Below, piece after piece: positions 10,801-21,242 of a stretch of 64,000 bases of DNA. The notes below the pieces were generated by a model. That model saw only the letters and a program-made list of their open reading frames with translations. It searched no databases and was not told the DNA's origin. Numbering within the stretch: position 1 is the first letter of the stretch; each line of letters begins with the position of its first letter. Source of the DNA: Aurantiochytrium sp. KH105 (Eukaryota > Sar > Bigyra > Thraustochytrida > Thraustochytriidae); contig BGKB01000088.1 in assembly GCA_003116975.1 (NCBI GenBank), positions 124,001-188,000 on the forward strand, given 5' to 3'. The translations under genes and the position numbers were made by a program.

Positions 10801-13800
10801 GATCAGTCAACCCGATAAAGGTCACCGTGAAGTTGATGAGGGTAACCTTGATACAAATCTCCGGCAGATAATGAGGATTCGGCATCTTGGTTGTCATGTA
10901 GAACTTGAAGTTGTCGTCGTAGTCGATGTCAGAGTCACCGAGGTGGATAAGCTTCCGTCCACCCTGAAAGAAGACCGCCTTTTGCAGCACCGGCTCGAGT
11001 GAGGGGTCAATGTGCTCGTCGAGATCCTCAATTAGGACAGGGCGACCAACGCGGATGCCGTTCTCTAGCGAGCGCAAGAGATTCGGGTTCGACATTTTGA
11101 TCACCTCGAGGTTATTGACGGACTCGGTGTTTTTAATCCAGCGATTGGCCTGACCCTGCGGGTCAATCATGAGTGGCCAGCGCTTGCCGCGAAAGACCAG
11201 CAAGGCGCTGTCTGCGGATACTGCATCAGACGGCAAACCGTCAATCTGCCACGCTCGCAGCTGCACAGGGTTGCCGATCGTGTTTTGCAACGAGGCGCCC
11301 TCGGTGCAGGGGATGTTCAGTTCCCGACACCGGGAAAGCCATTGATCTACGAGTCGCTTGCGGAAGGGCCCCGTGAATGCGCCATAGTACGAAATGCAGC
11401 CAGCCGAAATCATCACGTCGCCGGTGAGGAGTTCCATGTCCTGCGCAATGTTGACGAGCGTTTGCTTCCAGCGCACACCTTCGGACTCGAGACCCGATGT
11501 GAGCTTTTCCGCGCGCACGAGGCGGTCCTTGGTAAGCTGGCTCTGATCTTCGAGCTCTTTCTTGGCAGCAAGTGACTCATCGAGCTGTTGCTGCAGCGCT
11601 GCTACCTTGTCGCGAACCGCTTGCAACTCGGCCTGCTTTTCGGCGAGAAGAGCGTTGGCCTGGTCCATCTGCGCATTCATCTCCTTGAGCTTGGCCATTT
11701 TGGGCGCCACCTCCTTTGCCACCTCGGAATAGATGTCCATTGCGTGTACAAACATACACAGAGAGGTAGCTGCAATCGACACCTTGCGCACATTTTCGAC
11801 TTGCATGATTTCCATTCCCACGTATTTTTTAATCTTCTTGAGTGCCGCAGCGGGGATGTTGTCCTTGTCGTACTCTTTGAGATTCTTCATGAAGTTGTTA
11901 TCATTGAGTAGCTTCTTGGAATTGTCCCAGTCCGGTTTCGAGCCAAAGAGAATGCAGATTGCCTCCATGACTGTTTGCACGGCGGGAGGCGGCTTGGCAA
12001 AGGACTTAATTTCGGTAATGTCCTTCTTATCAAGGGAGTCGAGTGATTTGAGCGCGTCATTTAGTGCTGGCATGGCCACATCCAAATCGGCCTGGGCATC
12101 CGCTTGCACAGCGCCCACTTCCGCAGCCTGCGTTTTAACGACAGCCTCGTCCTTTGCGACGCGTTCCTCCACCACGGCAGCTTCTGCCTTATCATTGTTG
12201 ACCTGCTCGATCAGCTTCTCTGTTTCGGCAGCCTTGACAACCAGAACGGGCTGCAGCTTGACCAGTTCGGCCTGGAGATCGTCGACAATCTGGTTCGTCT
12301 CGTTGAGCTTCTGCACACCCACCTCCATGCGCTTCTCCACCACCTTGAGTTCCTGACGTTTCTCCGCGAGCATGCTGCGGTAGAGATCGATCAGATCGAG
12401 GTAAGACTTGGGTGTCGTGTACACGCGCCTTCGCAGTTTGTCAAAGAACTCCTCCGAAATTTCGATGACACTCGTATGGATCTCGCCGCAAATACTGACG
12501 AGAGACTCGCGCACCTCGGGCGTAACATCGAGCTCTGCAAGAAAACGCTGGGCCACAGACTGAAGCGCAGACTGCGGCCACTCCATGTACCAGTCAATGG
12601 TCGTACAATTGATGAGAGAAGGAAAGTTACGGCAGCGAATGCGCAGCGAGTCACCTACCGGCGACATGCATAGTACAATGTGCAAGAGATCACGTACGCG
12701 CGCGATAAACTGGAGCCGGCAGTTCTCGCGTGTCTCCGGGATGCCCATCTCCTTGACCACGGGAATCATATCGTTGAGAATGCGATCCATCTCGTCTTGC
12801 GGGAAGAGATTCGGAATCTCACCGCTGTTGAGGATGTTGTTGATGTCCTCCAGAAAAGCCTCTTCCACAATTTGCGTGTCGGTAAAAAGAAAGACCGTGT
12901 TGAGACCCTTGACTCCTGTTTTGATCATGAGCTCCTTGATGTCCTCGTGGAACTCACCGAGCCCGTAGCCTCGCACGAGCTCAATTTGGAAGCACTCAAA
13001 GTCGCTCATAAAACTCGCGAGCCGCGTACAGCTTTGTTTGCCGCTACCACCGACGCCGATCAAGAGTGCGTTACCGCGTGGCTGCCGAATGATGCGCGCG
13101 ATGCGAGAGATATGCTCGATGGCGTCGCCAAAGAATACCAGGTTCATTTGCGTTGGATTCGACATGTTGTACTCGTCGAGATTGTCTTCAAGCACTTGCT
13201 CGACTTTGGCCTGATCTTTGGCCACCTCGTACATGCGCTCGTCGAAAGCAAGGCCGGGCCGCAGAAAGTCGCAAAACATGATTGGCCAGTCGCTCTCAAA
13301 AACCTTTTCGTGGGTCATACTTAGCTTGAGCTGACGGTTCACTAGCTCGATCAGCAAGTTCGTAAACCATCGCTTGTCCTCGATATTGATCAAACGGTCA
13401 TGGAAGACGCGCATGGACTCGTGCATAAAGAGAAGTGCAAAGGTGTCCGGCTCGGCGCACTTCTTTGCCGGCGTCATGAGGATTCCTTGAAAGACCTTGG
13501 ACACATCTCGCAAATTAAACGTGTAGTGCGATTTCGCTGGCGTTGGCAAGAGCTCGAGACTGATGCGCTCAAAGATCTCAACGACGGAGGCGACGATGGG
13601 AGCCACGAGATCACGACAGGCGTCATTGGGGAAGGCTTGCGCAAAGCCACCGAGAATTGCCTTGAAAATGTGCTGCATTGTCTTGCTCGAGGCAGGGCGC
13701 ATGCAAAGGATATTAAAGTGTCGCTTGAAGCGCGGCGTGACGGGGTTGCGTCCACCACCCGGGGGCGCCGCTGCCACCATGATCATGGTGTCCTCAATGT

Positions 13801-16800
13801 CCTTCCAAAAGAGCTTGTCACGGTCGTAAAAGCCCTTCATGTCGAGAAATTGACGAAGCAGCTCTACAGGGGGCTGCGCGCCGTATTCCTCTACAAGTGG
13901 CATGTTGACGTCATCAACGAAGATAACGACACGACGTCCCGCGGGTGCGCCAAGCAGCGTCTTGCGTTTCTTCTCGAGCTTGCCTTCGATTGTGTTTTGC
14001 GTGACAAATGAGCTGGTCTGCGCCGAGAAACTCATAAAGATGGGGACGACCGCAAGTCCCTCTGGATCATCTTCGGGCAGCGGAGACGCGCGAGAAAGTG
14101 TATCTGCCACCACTGAGGTCTTGCCCGTACCTGTGACACCAGTGAGGAAAACAGGGCGGTCTCGTTTCATGAGTTGACGAATCACGTAGGAGTAGCGTGT
14201 TGTATCGACGCTGGGCACGAGGAGCTGAAAGTATGGAACCGAGGCATCAAAGGTAAAGCTCGGAATAATCTCCTCGAAGCTTTTCCATTGACCGCCCGGG
14301 TCGCCTTCAATGTCGACAAAGTAGTCATAGACGACGCCGCCAGGTGGAATCTGCACCTTACGGTCGGAGCCATCAAAATTCGCTCGAATCATTTCGTTGA
14401 AGCCGTCCCATCCCTCGAAGCTGATCGTTCCTCCGACAGCCCACACGAGGCTGAAAAGGAAGAGTTTGTCGACAAGCTTTTTCGCATCGGCTTCTTTGAG
14501 ATTGGCGGAAGCATCCTTGGCGAAGAGCTTGACGCCCATTTCGGGCCGCAGCAGAGACTCAAAGAGCTTGCACAGAGCAGTGACTAGGTCTCCATTGAGC
14601 GTAAGGACGGGTTCTTTGCAGTTTCGACGCATGTAACGCAGCGCGTCGTCAACGAAAAGGTCAAAGTCCTCAAAGAGATGCTCTCTAACATAGGCCGGCG
14701 TTCCTTCAGGCAAGGCGTCTGAGGCAAGCCAACTGATCACCAGTGGTCGCCAACCAAGGTCTTCAGGAGCCATGTACATGACACCCAGACGCGACACAGT
14801 CGCGGGAGATGCCACGGCAAGATCCATGACCTCGAAAAGGCACTTCATCTGAACCTTGAGCTTGATGCGCTCACCGTTCGCCAGACAGAGCGTCATGTTA
14901 TCGTCTAGAACGGTGTTCATGTTCTCAATCCAAAGTGCGTCGATCGGGCCATCGAAAACGGTCCAGCGTTTGACATTGTCAGATCCATCGCAGTCATTGA
15001 CCGCCTTGCGCATGATCGTCGACGCCAGCCCGTCATGCCACTCTTGCGTTAGTTCATTGAACTCACCGTAAAGCTCACCCATCGTGATGCACTTAGGGTT
15101 GAGCACGGTGGCTTCAGCATACTGATACCTCTCGTCATCAACGCCTCGATCGCGCATATTCTTCATTGCAGCCTGAAGCACCTTCCAGCACGTGGTCTTG
15201 CCGCCTCCGGTGGGCCCGACAATCGTAGCTCCGAAGCGTACGTTGAAGACGTCGAATTGCTGAATGATCTTGGTGATGAAGCTGGGAACAGGCTGCAGGT
15301 TCATGTTGGAGATTTCCTGCTCAATGGCCTCCTGGAAAAGCCCATAGTCATGCGTGGGGACGACGACACCGGGGAACAAATCCGAGACAATAGCATAGAA
15401 CAGTGGAAGATCTTCGGAAAGACATTTTGGCACGTTCGAGTCGCGCAGGGCACGAATGAGAGTGACGTCTTCACTGACCTCGGGATTGCCGCGCTTGAGA
15501 CCACCTGCCATGACCAGCACTGACTTCACGGCACGAAGGCCATAATCGTAGTGGGGCTGCTGTGAAAGCTGCTGCGAACTGAGATGGAAGAGTTTGATCA
15601 TTTTGCGAGAAAGCGTCTTGGCATCGCCGAAACCTTCAGCAAAGAGCATAATTTCGGCAATCAGAGCATAATCTGGAACCATCATCGAGACTGGCCGGAA
15701 GCAGACCTTGAGGTTATCAGGCAGCTCCGTGCGGCCGGCATAACCAGGGTTCATGGTAACAATTACGTGATGGTCTTTGAGTAAGATGTCGACGCCCATA
15801 AACATGATGCGGGCTTTGCCCTCGAGACGACCCTGGCGCAAGAGTAGAAGCTGCTGTGCCACCACGGAAAGCACCTCGATATCAATGCGGTTAAATTCAT
15901 CAAGGCAGGTCCACGCCCCGGTCTGGGCGAGTCCGCGAAAGAGTTTCCCCATCATCTTGTAGTCAATCTGATCCGAGCAATTAAAGACAATGCACTGGAC
16001 ACCCAGCGCCTTTGCAAGATCCTTCGAGGACTCTGTCTTGCCTGTCCCGGCAGGTCCAGCAGGCGCAGCGCCGAGCTTGAGCCCGTATGATCCTGTAATG
16101 GTCATCCAGCATCGATCCGTCAGCGGTGTAATCACCAGACGGGTCGTGCATCCCTGGTACTCGTAGCCAAAGTTAATGACAGCGTCAGAGTGCCGCACAC
16201 GGCAATCGTCAACATCAGCATCCCAATAGTAGCGCAGCTGCATCTGCCAGGTGAAGTTTCCAACGTCGGAAATGCGCTCTCGCTTGAGCGTCTCCACGAT
16301 GTCACGAGCGTGGACGTCGGTGGTGACGAGTGCAACAATGACGCGACGTTGACGCTTGGTCAAATCTCCGCGGATGAGCTCAATGAGCGCCTGAAGCTCA
16401 TCGAGATTTACCTGGTACCAATCTGCCATCGCGTGCTCCGAGTCTTCGCTGCGCAGTGCGCTTTCCGTGCCCTGTACCCATGTCATTTGCGCTGCCGTGG
16501 CGACAATCTGACCAGGGTGTTCGAGAACCCAATGGCGGCGTTCCTTGGTAGGGTAGTCGAGCAGACCAACCTTCATGAGCTTTTGCAAGGAGATACGCAT
16601 ATGGTGTTCCACGGACGAAAGCCAGTCCTCGACGTTACCACGAGCTTTTAGATTCTTTCCGAGTTCAATACGCTCGCCTTCGGGCGAGAGCATTGCCTCA
16701 ATGTCGATACTGTTGGCTTTGGAACCAAAGTCGAGTCCCACCAAAGCGTCGAAGCACTTGCGCAGATGGGGCTGCACGGCCTGAGGGTCCTTCGTCTGCG

Positions 16801-19800
16801 CGAGGATTTCCAGCAGCTCATCATTTGCAAGAAAGTAGAAGCGCGGAAAGGCCGCGCGCTTGGTTTCGAGGTAGTCCTCGAGGCTCTTTTGAATTTTGTC
16901 AAGCGTCTCGTTGCAATTTTTGAATTTGTCACAAAGACCCGCCAGTGTGCACGCTTTCAGCGAATTTGGGTCGTCCGAGGTTCGCTTCATGTGAGCCTTC
17001 CAAAAGGTGTCTACCGCAAAGAATTTTTTGGACTCAACCGGGAGCTGGCGCTGGATATCCGGCGCCGAAAAAATTGTCTCAAGGTACATCCACCCGCGTT
17101 GGCAGACAAGCCACTCGTCAAGGGTCTCCTGAAAGGTGACGAGCTTTTTGCGCCACGACTCGACAACATCCTTGATACCGGCAACGTAACGGGAACCCAT
17201 GATGGTGCTGATGGTAACGAGGGAATCGTCGAGATTTGTCACGATCTCCTCGACGCTTCCGAGAATGTAAACGTCCTTTTGCTCCTTGTAGTTCTTGAGC
17301 TCGAGCTCTGAGGTACGCCATACATCCTCAATTTTAGTCAACATGGCCTCGAGCACCATTTCCTGCGCGGCAGCCACGGCGATGCCTTGGATTTCTTCCT
17401 CGAATTGACCAATTTGATTCTCCATGAGCTTGCCAAGCGTGAAGCCTTCGACGTTCTTGATCTCGTATCCGACGAGGTCGTGAATCTTCTTCCAGTGTCG
17501 CTCCTGCAGAGAGTCGGAACAAAGGGCCACAATGACGGGGAGGGTGATCTGCACGTGATTGACCGCGTCCTTGAGGCTTGGACCCGAGGTCGAGTTGGGA
17601 AGCCCTCGAATAGCCTTGAAGGCGATCTTGTTGTGCACCTTGACCTGCTTGTCCATCTCTTCAGCGTCGAGATCTTTGAATTCGGTGTTCATCCATTGCT
17701 GCAAGAGCGTGGACCACGACTTGATGCCAGTCCAAAGATCGTACTTGACCTTGAGGTCTTGGACAACCTCGTCGAGAACCTCGAATTCGGACACCTCGAG
17801 GTCTAGGTAGGACTGGTTGCTCTGCAAAACTTCGATTTCTGTGCGGATGCGTTCCAGCTTGTCGTTTTGCGTGGTCATGTACGTCACCATCTCCTCCATG
17901 TCGGCCCCGGCGTCTTCGATGCCCGGATGGTCGAGGGTTTCGCGCAATGCTGTGATATCCTTTTGCACCTTGGGCACCTGGCTGCTAATGAGTTTGATAA
18001 ATTTGGCCGTGTCTTCTTCCTTGCGAGCCTCGCATGCCTCGACGGTGGACGTCAAGTCGTTGAGCTGATCCGTGATCATGCGCATGTGCGCGACTTCCTG
18101 CTCGGGGACAGGCCACTTGTGGCGTTCCAAAATCATCGCGAATTGTTTAATGTGACTGGAGCGGTCGCCGAGATCCTTGAGGAGATCAGCGGCGATGGCA
18201 AGGAATTTACACTTTGTCGTGAATTCCGCCACGGTCGTCGGCTCGAAGGCGGCCTTGGCCATGTTTGTGGCAATATCCTCGAGCAGTTCCTTTGACTCGA
18301 CGTTCATGATTCCAGGAATAACCTCCTTGATGGCCATGAGGCACTTGTACGGGCTTGGCAAGAGCATCTTTTTCAAGGCACGCGAGTTGACCTGCATGAT
18401 ACCAATATCCGCCGAGATGGGAATGCCACCGAACTCGTTTTCCTGGTATTTAAACTTTGCAATGAGCTCCTCAAATACGTTGAGCTCCAAAGAGCGAAAT
18501 TCTTGGACCTCGTTCTGCTGCTTGCTAGCATTTTCTTCATAGGTGTCGCGGAAGGGCTCAAACACACGCGCATATTCAAGCGCTTCGTCGACCGCTGCGC
18601 GCAGGTCGTCGAGAATGGTGCGCTTGACATTGGTAAACTCCTTTTGATTGAGGATGATAGAGTCAAGCTCGAGATCATCCCCTCCGCCGCCGCCGTCGCC
18701 ACCGCCTTCGCCGCCCGCGGCTTCGCCTTCCTTATTGGCCACTTGCGTGTACGGCGCGAGTTCTTCGTGAGTAAGAAGTCTATCGGCTGCAGTGAGGACA
18801 CCAACGGCCTCATTGATGGACTCTTCAATGACTCCTTCAAAGACAGCGTAATTGGGCTGCAAAATGAGCGGGGCAGCGTACTTGCGGCGTCGACGCAGGT
18901 CACGTGCTTCGGCTTTACGCTTTTCCCTATCTTCGGGCTCCTCATCCGGGTTTCTTTCGTCCTCCGGGGTCTCGTAGCCGTCTTCTTCGTCTTCACCTTC
19001 TTCGAGCTCTCTCTTCTCCTCCTCGGGGGTTGGAGCCTTGGGTTTCGGGCCAAAGGCAGTATCGACAGAGAAGAGAGGCACGGCTTCCTTGACGCCGCCT
19101 TTCTTTTCGATGACGATCTCCTTCTTCTTTTCCTCAGCGAGGCGCACGATGCGCTTGGGGCGCACTTTGGGATTGACGATCTCCGAAAAGGATCGGGCTG
19201 AGGAGTACGCCATGTCGACAAGGGTCACATTCATTTGAAAGTCAATGAGACGAATGAACTTTGCAAGTTTCTTGCACTCCGTACGAAGAGCGGCGCGCTC
19301 CATAAAGGTCATCTTGTGATCGGCGACGATTTCGTTGTGCTCAAGAAACTCGTCGAGAACATGATCGCAGGCGTCGCGGACAATGCGGCGAATCTCGTCA
19401 GAGACCTCAATGACGGAAAGCTGGAGTTTTTCGCGGTGGGCTCGCTGTGTCTCGCGAAACTCGTCGAGGGTGTAGGTCTTGGAACGGTCTGCACTCACGA
19501 GGCGACGCGCGCCGAGCGAGAGACACATTTGCCGAATCTGCAAGAGCGACTCGCGCAAACGATTGTTGAGGATGAAGAGCTGTTTTTGCAGCACCTCGCT
19601 GCCGATTTTGCGTTTGGCGCCTCGTACGTTGCGCTTCCACATTGTAAAGTTTTTCCAGACGCGGAATCTCGCAAAGAAAGAGATACTCTTCATCTTCGAG
19701 AAGATGCGAAATTCGTGTTCCCAGAGGTCCATGGGGGTAAACTCAGCCTGCGAATCTGTAAAGTGCGTGACGCCCTCGCGGCTCAGGGTAAAGTAGTCTT

Positions 19801-20629
19801 CGGGGTCGACCATTTTGTGGTCCACGACGCGAAGTTCGTACACGCTATTAAAGGCGGCTCGTGGGCGCAGGTAAAAGAACCCTCCATTCTCAAACTCTTG
19901 GGTTTGTTTGGGCGTGAGCTCGAGCTGTGAGGCAAAACTCACCGGGTAAGAAGCATCATGATCCGCAGGGGTGTCGCCTTTGGCGGGGCTAGGGGCAGTG
20001 GGCTCGGCAGCTTTCTTCTGCGCTTTCTGTTGTGCAGACTTGCCAAGGACGCCCATGGAGTTCATTGCCACTGAGGCAAGGGTCGTTGGCCCGCTTGCCG
20101 CCGAAGTTTTCGACGAGGCGGGCGTTGGTGCAGGCGCCGGGGCAGCTCGTGCGGGAGATTTCTCGTGGCGAGGACGCAAAAGGCCCTTGGCGAACTTGAC
20201 AGGTTTTGAGTCCGTGCTCGGATCTGGACGCAAGATTTGCGTAGGTTTTGCGGTCAGAACAGACCCAGTGGTTCCAGTCCCTGTGACTCCAAGGGCGCCT
20301 TGCTTGGGCACAAGCTGCGACGATGACGCTTTAGGCGAAGCTCTTGCAATCACATTGCGGCGGAGAGGGCTCGACGCTTTGTGTGAAGCCGCTGCTGATC
20401 CCGCGTAGAGCCGCGAGGAAAGACTGTTCTTGCGAGCAATGCCCGCCGCGAGTTCAGACTCTTTTTGCTCTTGTGTGAGGCCTGCGCCACTGGCGCTTTG
20501 GCCGGACGCAAGGGGGTCCTCATCTTCGTGATTGTTGCTTTTGGTGGCATTGTTCAATGTCGCAGCCATTCTCGTGGGTGAGTTACCGATGGCGGCGTCA
20601 CGCGACTCATCGGAGCCTTTCCTTTCCAT
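7892..20629 (-). CDS. Axonemal inner-arm (single-headed type) dynein heavy chain
   Basis: A 4245-residue motor in a single uninterrupted frame, starting at ATG 20629. N-terminal 250 residues are Ala/Pro/Ser-rich and disordered, and an acidic Glu-rich stretch lies around residues 530-590. The tail and linker follow. Four P-loops are visible: AAA1 GPAGTGKTES (about 1524) with Walker B CLDEFNRID, AAA2 GPTGGGKTT (about 1803), AAA3 GVTGTGKTS (about 2164) and AAA4 GVGGSGKQS (about 2523). Coiled-coil stalk arms flank a microtubule-binding domain near 2880-2990. The C-terminal domain ends with the usual LSTTGMSTNYV segment. Length, the short tail and the axonemal AAA1 motif place it with the monomeric inner-arm group (DNAH1/3/6/7/12 class); I cannot choose the orthologue. 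A very acidic insert (GNAEEDNGDDEEDGEDSED, about residue 3525) precedes AAA6. It should power flagellar bending, implying a motile zoospore stage. Confidence 0.97.
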   Translation of the reverse strand: MERKGSDESRDAAIGNSPTRMAATLNNATKSNNHEDEDPLASGQSASGAGLTQEQKESELAAGIARKNSLSSRLYAGSAAASHKASSPLRRNVIARASPKASSSQLVPKQGALGVTGTGTTGSVLTAKPTQILRPDPSTDSKPVKFAKGLLRPRHEKSPARAAPAPAPTPASSKTSAASGPTTLASVAMNSMGVLGKSAQQKAQKKAAEPTAPSPAKGDTPADHDASYPVSFASQLELTPKQTQEFENGGFFYLRPRAAFNSVYELRVVDHKMVDPEDYFTLSREGVTHFTDSQAEFTPMDLWEHEFRIFSKMKSISFFARFRVWKNFTMWKRNVRGAKRKIGSEVLQKQLFILNNRLRESLLQIRQMCLSLGARRLVSADRSKTYTLDEFRETQRAHREKLQLSVIEVSDEIRRIVRDACDHVLDEFLEHNEIVADHKMTFMERAALRTECKKLAKFIRLIDFQMNVTLVDMAYSSARSFSEIVNPKVRPKRIVRLAEEKKKEIVIEKKGGVKEAVPLFSVDTAFGPKPKAPTPEEEKRELEEGEDEEDGYETPEDERNPDEEPEDREKRKAEARDLRRRRKYAAPLILQPNYAVFEGVIEESINEAVGVLTAADRLLTHEELAPYTQVANKEGEAAGGEGGGDGGGGGDDLELDSIILNQKEFTNVKRTILDDLRAAVDEALEYARVFEPFRDTYEENASKQQNEVQEFRSLELNVFEELIAKFKYQENEFGGIPISADIGIMQVNSRALKKMLLPSPYKCLMAIKEVIPGIMNVESKELLEDIATNMAKAAFEPTTVAEFTTKCKFLAIAADLLKDLGDRSSHIKQFAMILERHKWPVPEQEVAHMRMITDQLNDLTSTVEACEARKEEDTAKFIKLISSQVPKVQKDITALRETLDHPGIEDAGADMEEMVTYMTTQNDKLERIRTEIEVLQSNQSYLDLEVSEFEVLDEVVQDLKVKYDLWTGIKSWSTLLQQWMNTEFKDLDAEEMDKQVKVHNKIAFKAIRGLPNSTSGPSLKDAVNHVQITLPVIVALCSDSLQERHWKKIHDLVGYEIKNVEGFTLGKLMENQIGQFEEEIQGIAVAAAQEMVLEAMLTKIEDVWRTSELELKNYKEQKDVYILGSVEEIVTNLDDSLVTISTIMGSRYVAGIKDVVESWRKKLVTFQETLDEWLVCQRGWMYLETIFSAPDIQRQLPVESKKFFAVDTFWKAHMKRTSDDPNSLKACTLAGLCDKFKNCNETLDKIQKSLEDYLETKRAAFPRFYFLANDELLEILAQTKDPQAVQPHLRKCFDALVGLDFGSKANSIDIEAMLSPEGERIELGKNLKARGNVEDWLSSVEHHMRISLQKLMKVGLLDYPTKERRHWVLEHPGQIVATAAQMTWVQGTESALRSEDSEHAMADWYQVNLDELQALIELIRGDLTKRQRRVIVALVTTDVHARDIVETLKRERISDVGNFTWQMQLRYYWDADVDDCRVRHSDAVINFGYEYQGCTTRLVITPLTDRCWMTITGSYGLKLGAAPAGPAGTGKTESSKDLAKALGVQCIVFNCSDQIDYKMMGKLFRGLAQTGAWTCLDEFNRIDIEVLSVVAQQLLLLRQGRLEGKARIMFMGVDILLKDHHVIVTMNPGYAGRTELPDNLKVCFRPVSMMVPDYALIAEIMLFAEGFGDAKTLSRKMIKLFHLSSQQLSQQPHYDYGLRAVKSVLVMAGGLKRGNPEVSEDVTLIRALRDSNVPKCLSEDLPLFYAIVSDLFPGVVVPTHDYGLFQEAIEQEISNMNLQPVPSFITKIIQQFDVFNVRFGATIVGPTGGGKTTCWKVLQAAMKNMRDRGVDDERYQYAEATVLNPKCITMGELYGEFNELTQEWHDGLASTIMRKAVNDCDGSDNVKRWTVFDGPIDALWIENMNTVLDDNMTLCLANGERIKLKVQMKCLFEVMDLAVASPATVSRLGVMYMAPEDLGWRPLVISWLASDALPEGTPAYVREHLFEDFDLFVDDALRYMRRNCKEPVLTLNGDLVTALCKLFESLLRPEMGVKLFAKDASANLKEADAKKLVDKLFLFSLVWAVGGTISFEGWDGFNEMIRANFDGSDRKVQIPPGGVVYDYFVDIEGDPGGQWKSFEEIIPSFTFDASVPYFQLLVPSVDTTRYSYVIRQLMKRDRPVFLTGVTGTGKTSVVADTLSRASPLPEDDPEGLAVVPIFMSFSAQTSSFVTQNTIEGKLEKKRKTLLGAPAGRRVVIFVDDVNMPLVEEYGAQPPVELLRQFLDMKGFYDRDKLFWKDIEDTMIMVAAAPPGGGRNPVTPRFKRHFNILCMRPASSKTMQHIFKAILGGFAQAFPNDACRDLVAPIVASVVEIFERISLELLPTPAKSHYTFNLRDVSKVFQGILMTPAKKCAEPDTFALLFMHESMRVFHDRLINIEDKRWFTNLLIELVNRQLKLSMTHEKVFESDWPIMFCDFLRPGLAFDERMYEVAKDQAKVEQVLEDNLDEYNMSNPTQMNLVFFGDAIEHISRIARIIRQPRGNALLIGVGGSGKQSCTRLASFMSDFECFQIELVRGYGLGEFHEDIKELMIKTGVKGLNTVFLFTDTQIVEEAFLEDINNILNSGEIPNLFPQDEMDRILNDMIPVVKEMGIPETRENCRLQFIARVRDLLHIVLCMSPVGDSLRIRCRNFPSLINCTTIDWYMEWPQSALQSVAQRFLAELDVTPEVRESLVSICGEIHTSVIEISEEFFDKLRRRVYTTPKSYLDLIDLYRSMLAEKRQELKVVEKRMEVGVQKLNETNQIVDDLQAELVKLQPVLVVKAAETEKLIEQVNNDKAEAAVVEERVAKDEAVVKTQAAEVGAVQADAQADLDVAMPALNDALKSLDSLDKKDITEIKSFAKPPPAVQTVMEAICILFGSKPDWDNSKKLLNDNNFMKNLKEYDKDNIPAAALKKIKKYVGMEIMQVENVRKVSIAATSLCMFVHAMDIYSEVAKEVAPKMAKLKEMNAQMDQANALLAEKQAELQAVRDKVAALQQQLDESLAAKKELEDQSQLTKDRLVRAEKLTSGLESEGVRWKQTLVNIAQDMELLTGDVMISAGCISYYGAFTGPFRKRLVDQWLSRCRELNIPCTEGASLQNTIGNPVQLRAWQIDGLPSDAVSADSALLVFRGKRWPLMIDPQGQANRWIKNTESVNNLEVIKMSNPNLLRSLENGIRVGRPVLIEDLDEHIDPSLEPVLQKAVFFQGGRKLIHLGDSDIDYDDNFKFYMTTKMPNPHYLPEICIKVTLINFTVTFIGLTDQLLGDVVKSERPDVEEKKNKLVTTMAADAKQLKDLEAKILQLLSESTGNILDDEVLINTLADSKTTSAIIHERVEESKKTQVSIEEARASYRPVATRGAIIYFVIADLTQIDPMYQYSLSFVKALFLTSLTLPQPADDGMDDKSEFERRIAHLLKAQTEYIFTQVARGLFETHKSLFASLICFQILLEAVSITRPEFMLMLRGAGVVDRTDMPGPPAEAVDAELLNDAQWDNICAMDRDLKLVVRKSSDGAEGNAEEDNGDDEEDGEDSEDPTQETYRPFAGLATAIAEDFDTWRPWFESDGPYFENMPGDFESQINAFQKLMLVKVVKEESLLVAMNSFVEKSLGRCFVEFPPVQMEDVYVGTNRFTPLIFVLSQGADPTAMLLKFAKEKGYGERLHVISLGQGQGPHAERLIENSVKNGDWVLLQNCHLAKSWMPTLEKIVLGLEENQDVIHEDFRLYLTSFPATYFPVTVLQNGVKLTNEPPKGLRANLIRSFDNNIVSESIWEGCLKPQPWKKLLVGFSFFHALVQERRKFGPLGWNIRYEFNDSDLETSRETLRRFLDEQATVPWDALLYVTGQINYGGRVTDDWDRRCLMGILQKFCNPGILVDEYKFSKSGLYYAPPECSFGEVNVYLKQLPMVDNPEVFGMHKNAEITFQKAESTNMITTMLGLQPRESGGGGGMSSDDIVLDLVAEIEGQVPEFLDKELAGPNTFVVLDSGLISSLDTVLSQEMVKFNKLIRTMNSTLKELARAIKGLVVMSLDLDKMYSAFLVNQVPPNWANVGFASRKTLMSWVKDMIFRVEFLRTWLYEGQPVTFPLQAFFFPQGFMTGTLQTHARKYKVAVDELTFNNSIINKEPEEIVESPEDGVLVYGMWMEGARFNRESELMDQSLLGQMFTALPPVHLIPEINFLPDPVDYRCPVYKTSDRQGVLSTTGMSTNYVLAVSVKTDVDPNTWVMMGCACLLNLDD

Positions 20630-21242
20630 GCTCCTTTGCGACGTCTACAGAGACGCACGCGTTGACGGATTAACGCTGACGTTCTTCTCCGTCTGGCCGG
20701 CAAAGCGAATATTGAATGAAAGAGCGGATGTATGCGCAAAGCTTGGTCTTTCTCGGAGTTGCGCGCGCGAGAGAAAAATACAAGCGCCGTCTTCGTGCAC
20801 GCGCCCCCTGCGCGTGCTTTTGAAGCTGGCCTTGGCAGGGCGGAGCAAGCTGGGGTCTGCCTGCTTGGGGCGCGACGGCCCGGCGATGGGTAGAGACTTC
20901 GTCGCGGCCTTGTGACCGCGATTCTACGCGCTACGTCACAAAGGTCACGTACCTAAAGTGCCTTGCTGAGGCGACGCTCTCTCTGTGCGTACATGCGCCG
21001 TCTCTTATTGCAGCATTAAGCGCAAAACGCCAAGCCAAGCAGAGCTTGAGCTTGAACAGTAGAAGTCTCAACGGTCATGAGGTCCCCGCGGTGTCCTCGA
21101 CAACGGTACACACTCCTTTTTTTTCTTTTTTCTTTTTTTCCAGATCTTGGCACCCCGCGTCTACATCTCTTGATTTGCACCATGAGCTCGACCACAAGTA
21201 TAGAAGTAAAACAAGGAGAGCGTAGTGGTGAGGGCGAACGAT
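20630..21242. promoter_or_regulatory. Dynein heavy-chain upstream region
   Basis: This holds the dynein promoter (minus strand) and the 3' flank of the next minus-strand gene. A T-rich tract lies at about 21116-21140. No (CTCG)n tract like those near other starts is seen, and no gene. Confidence 0.45.
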
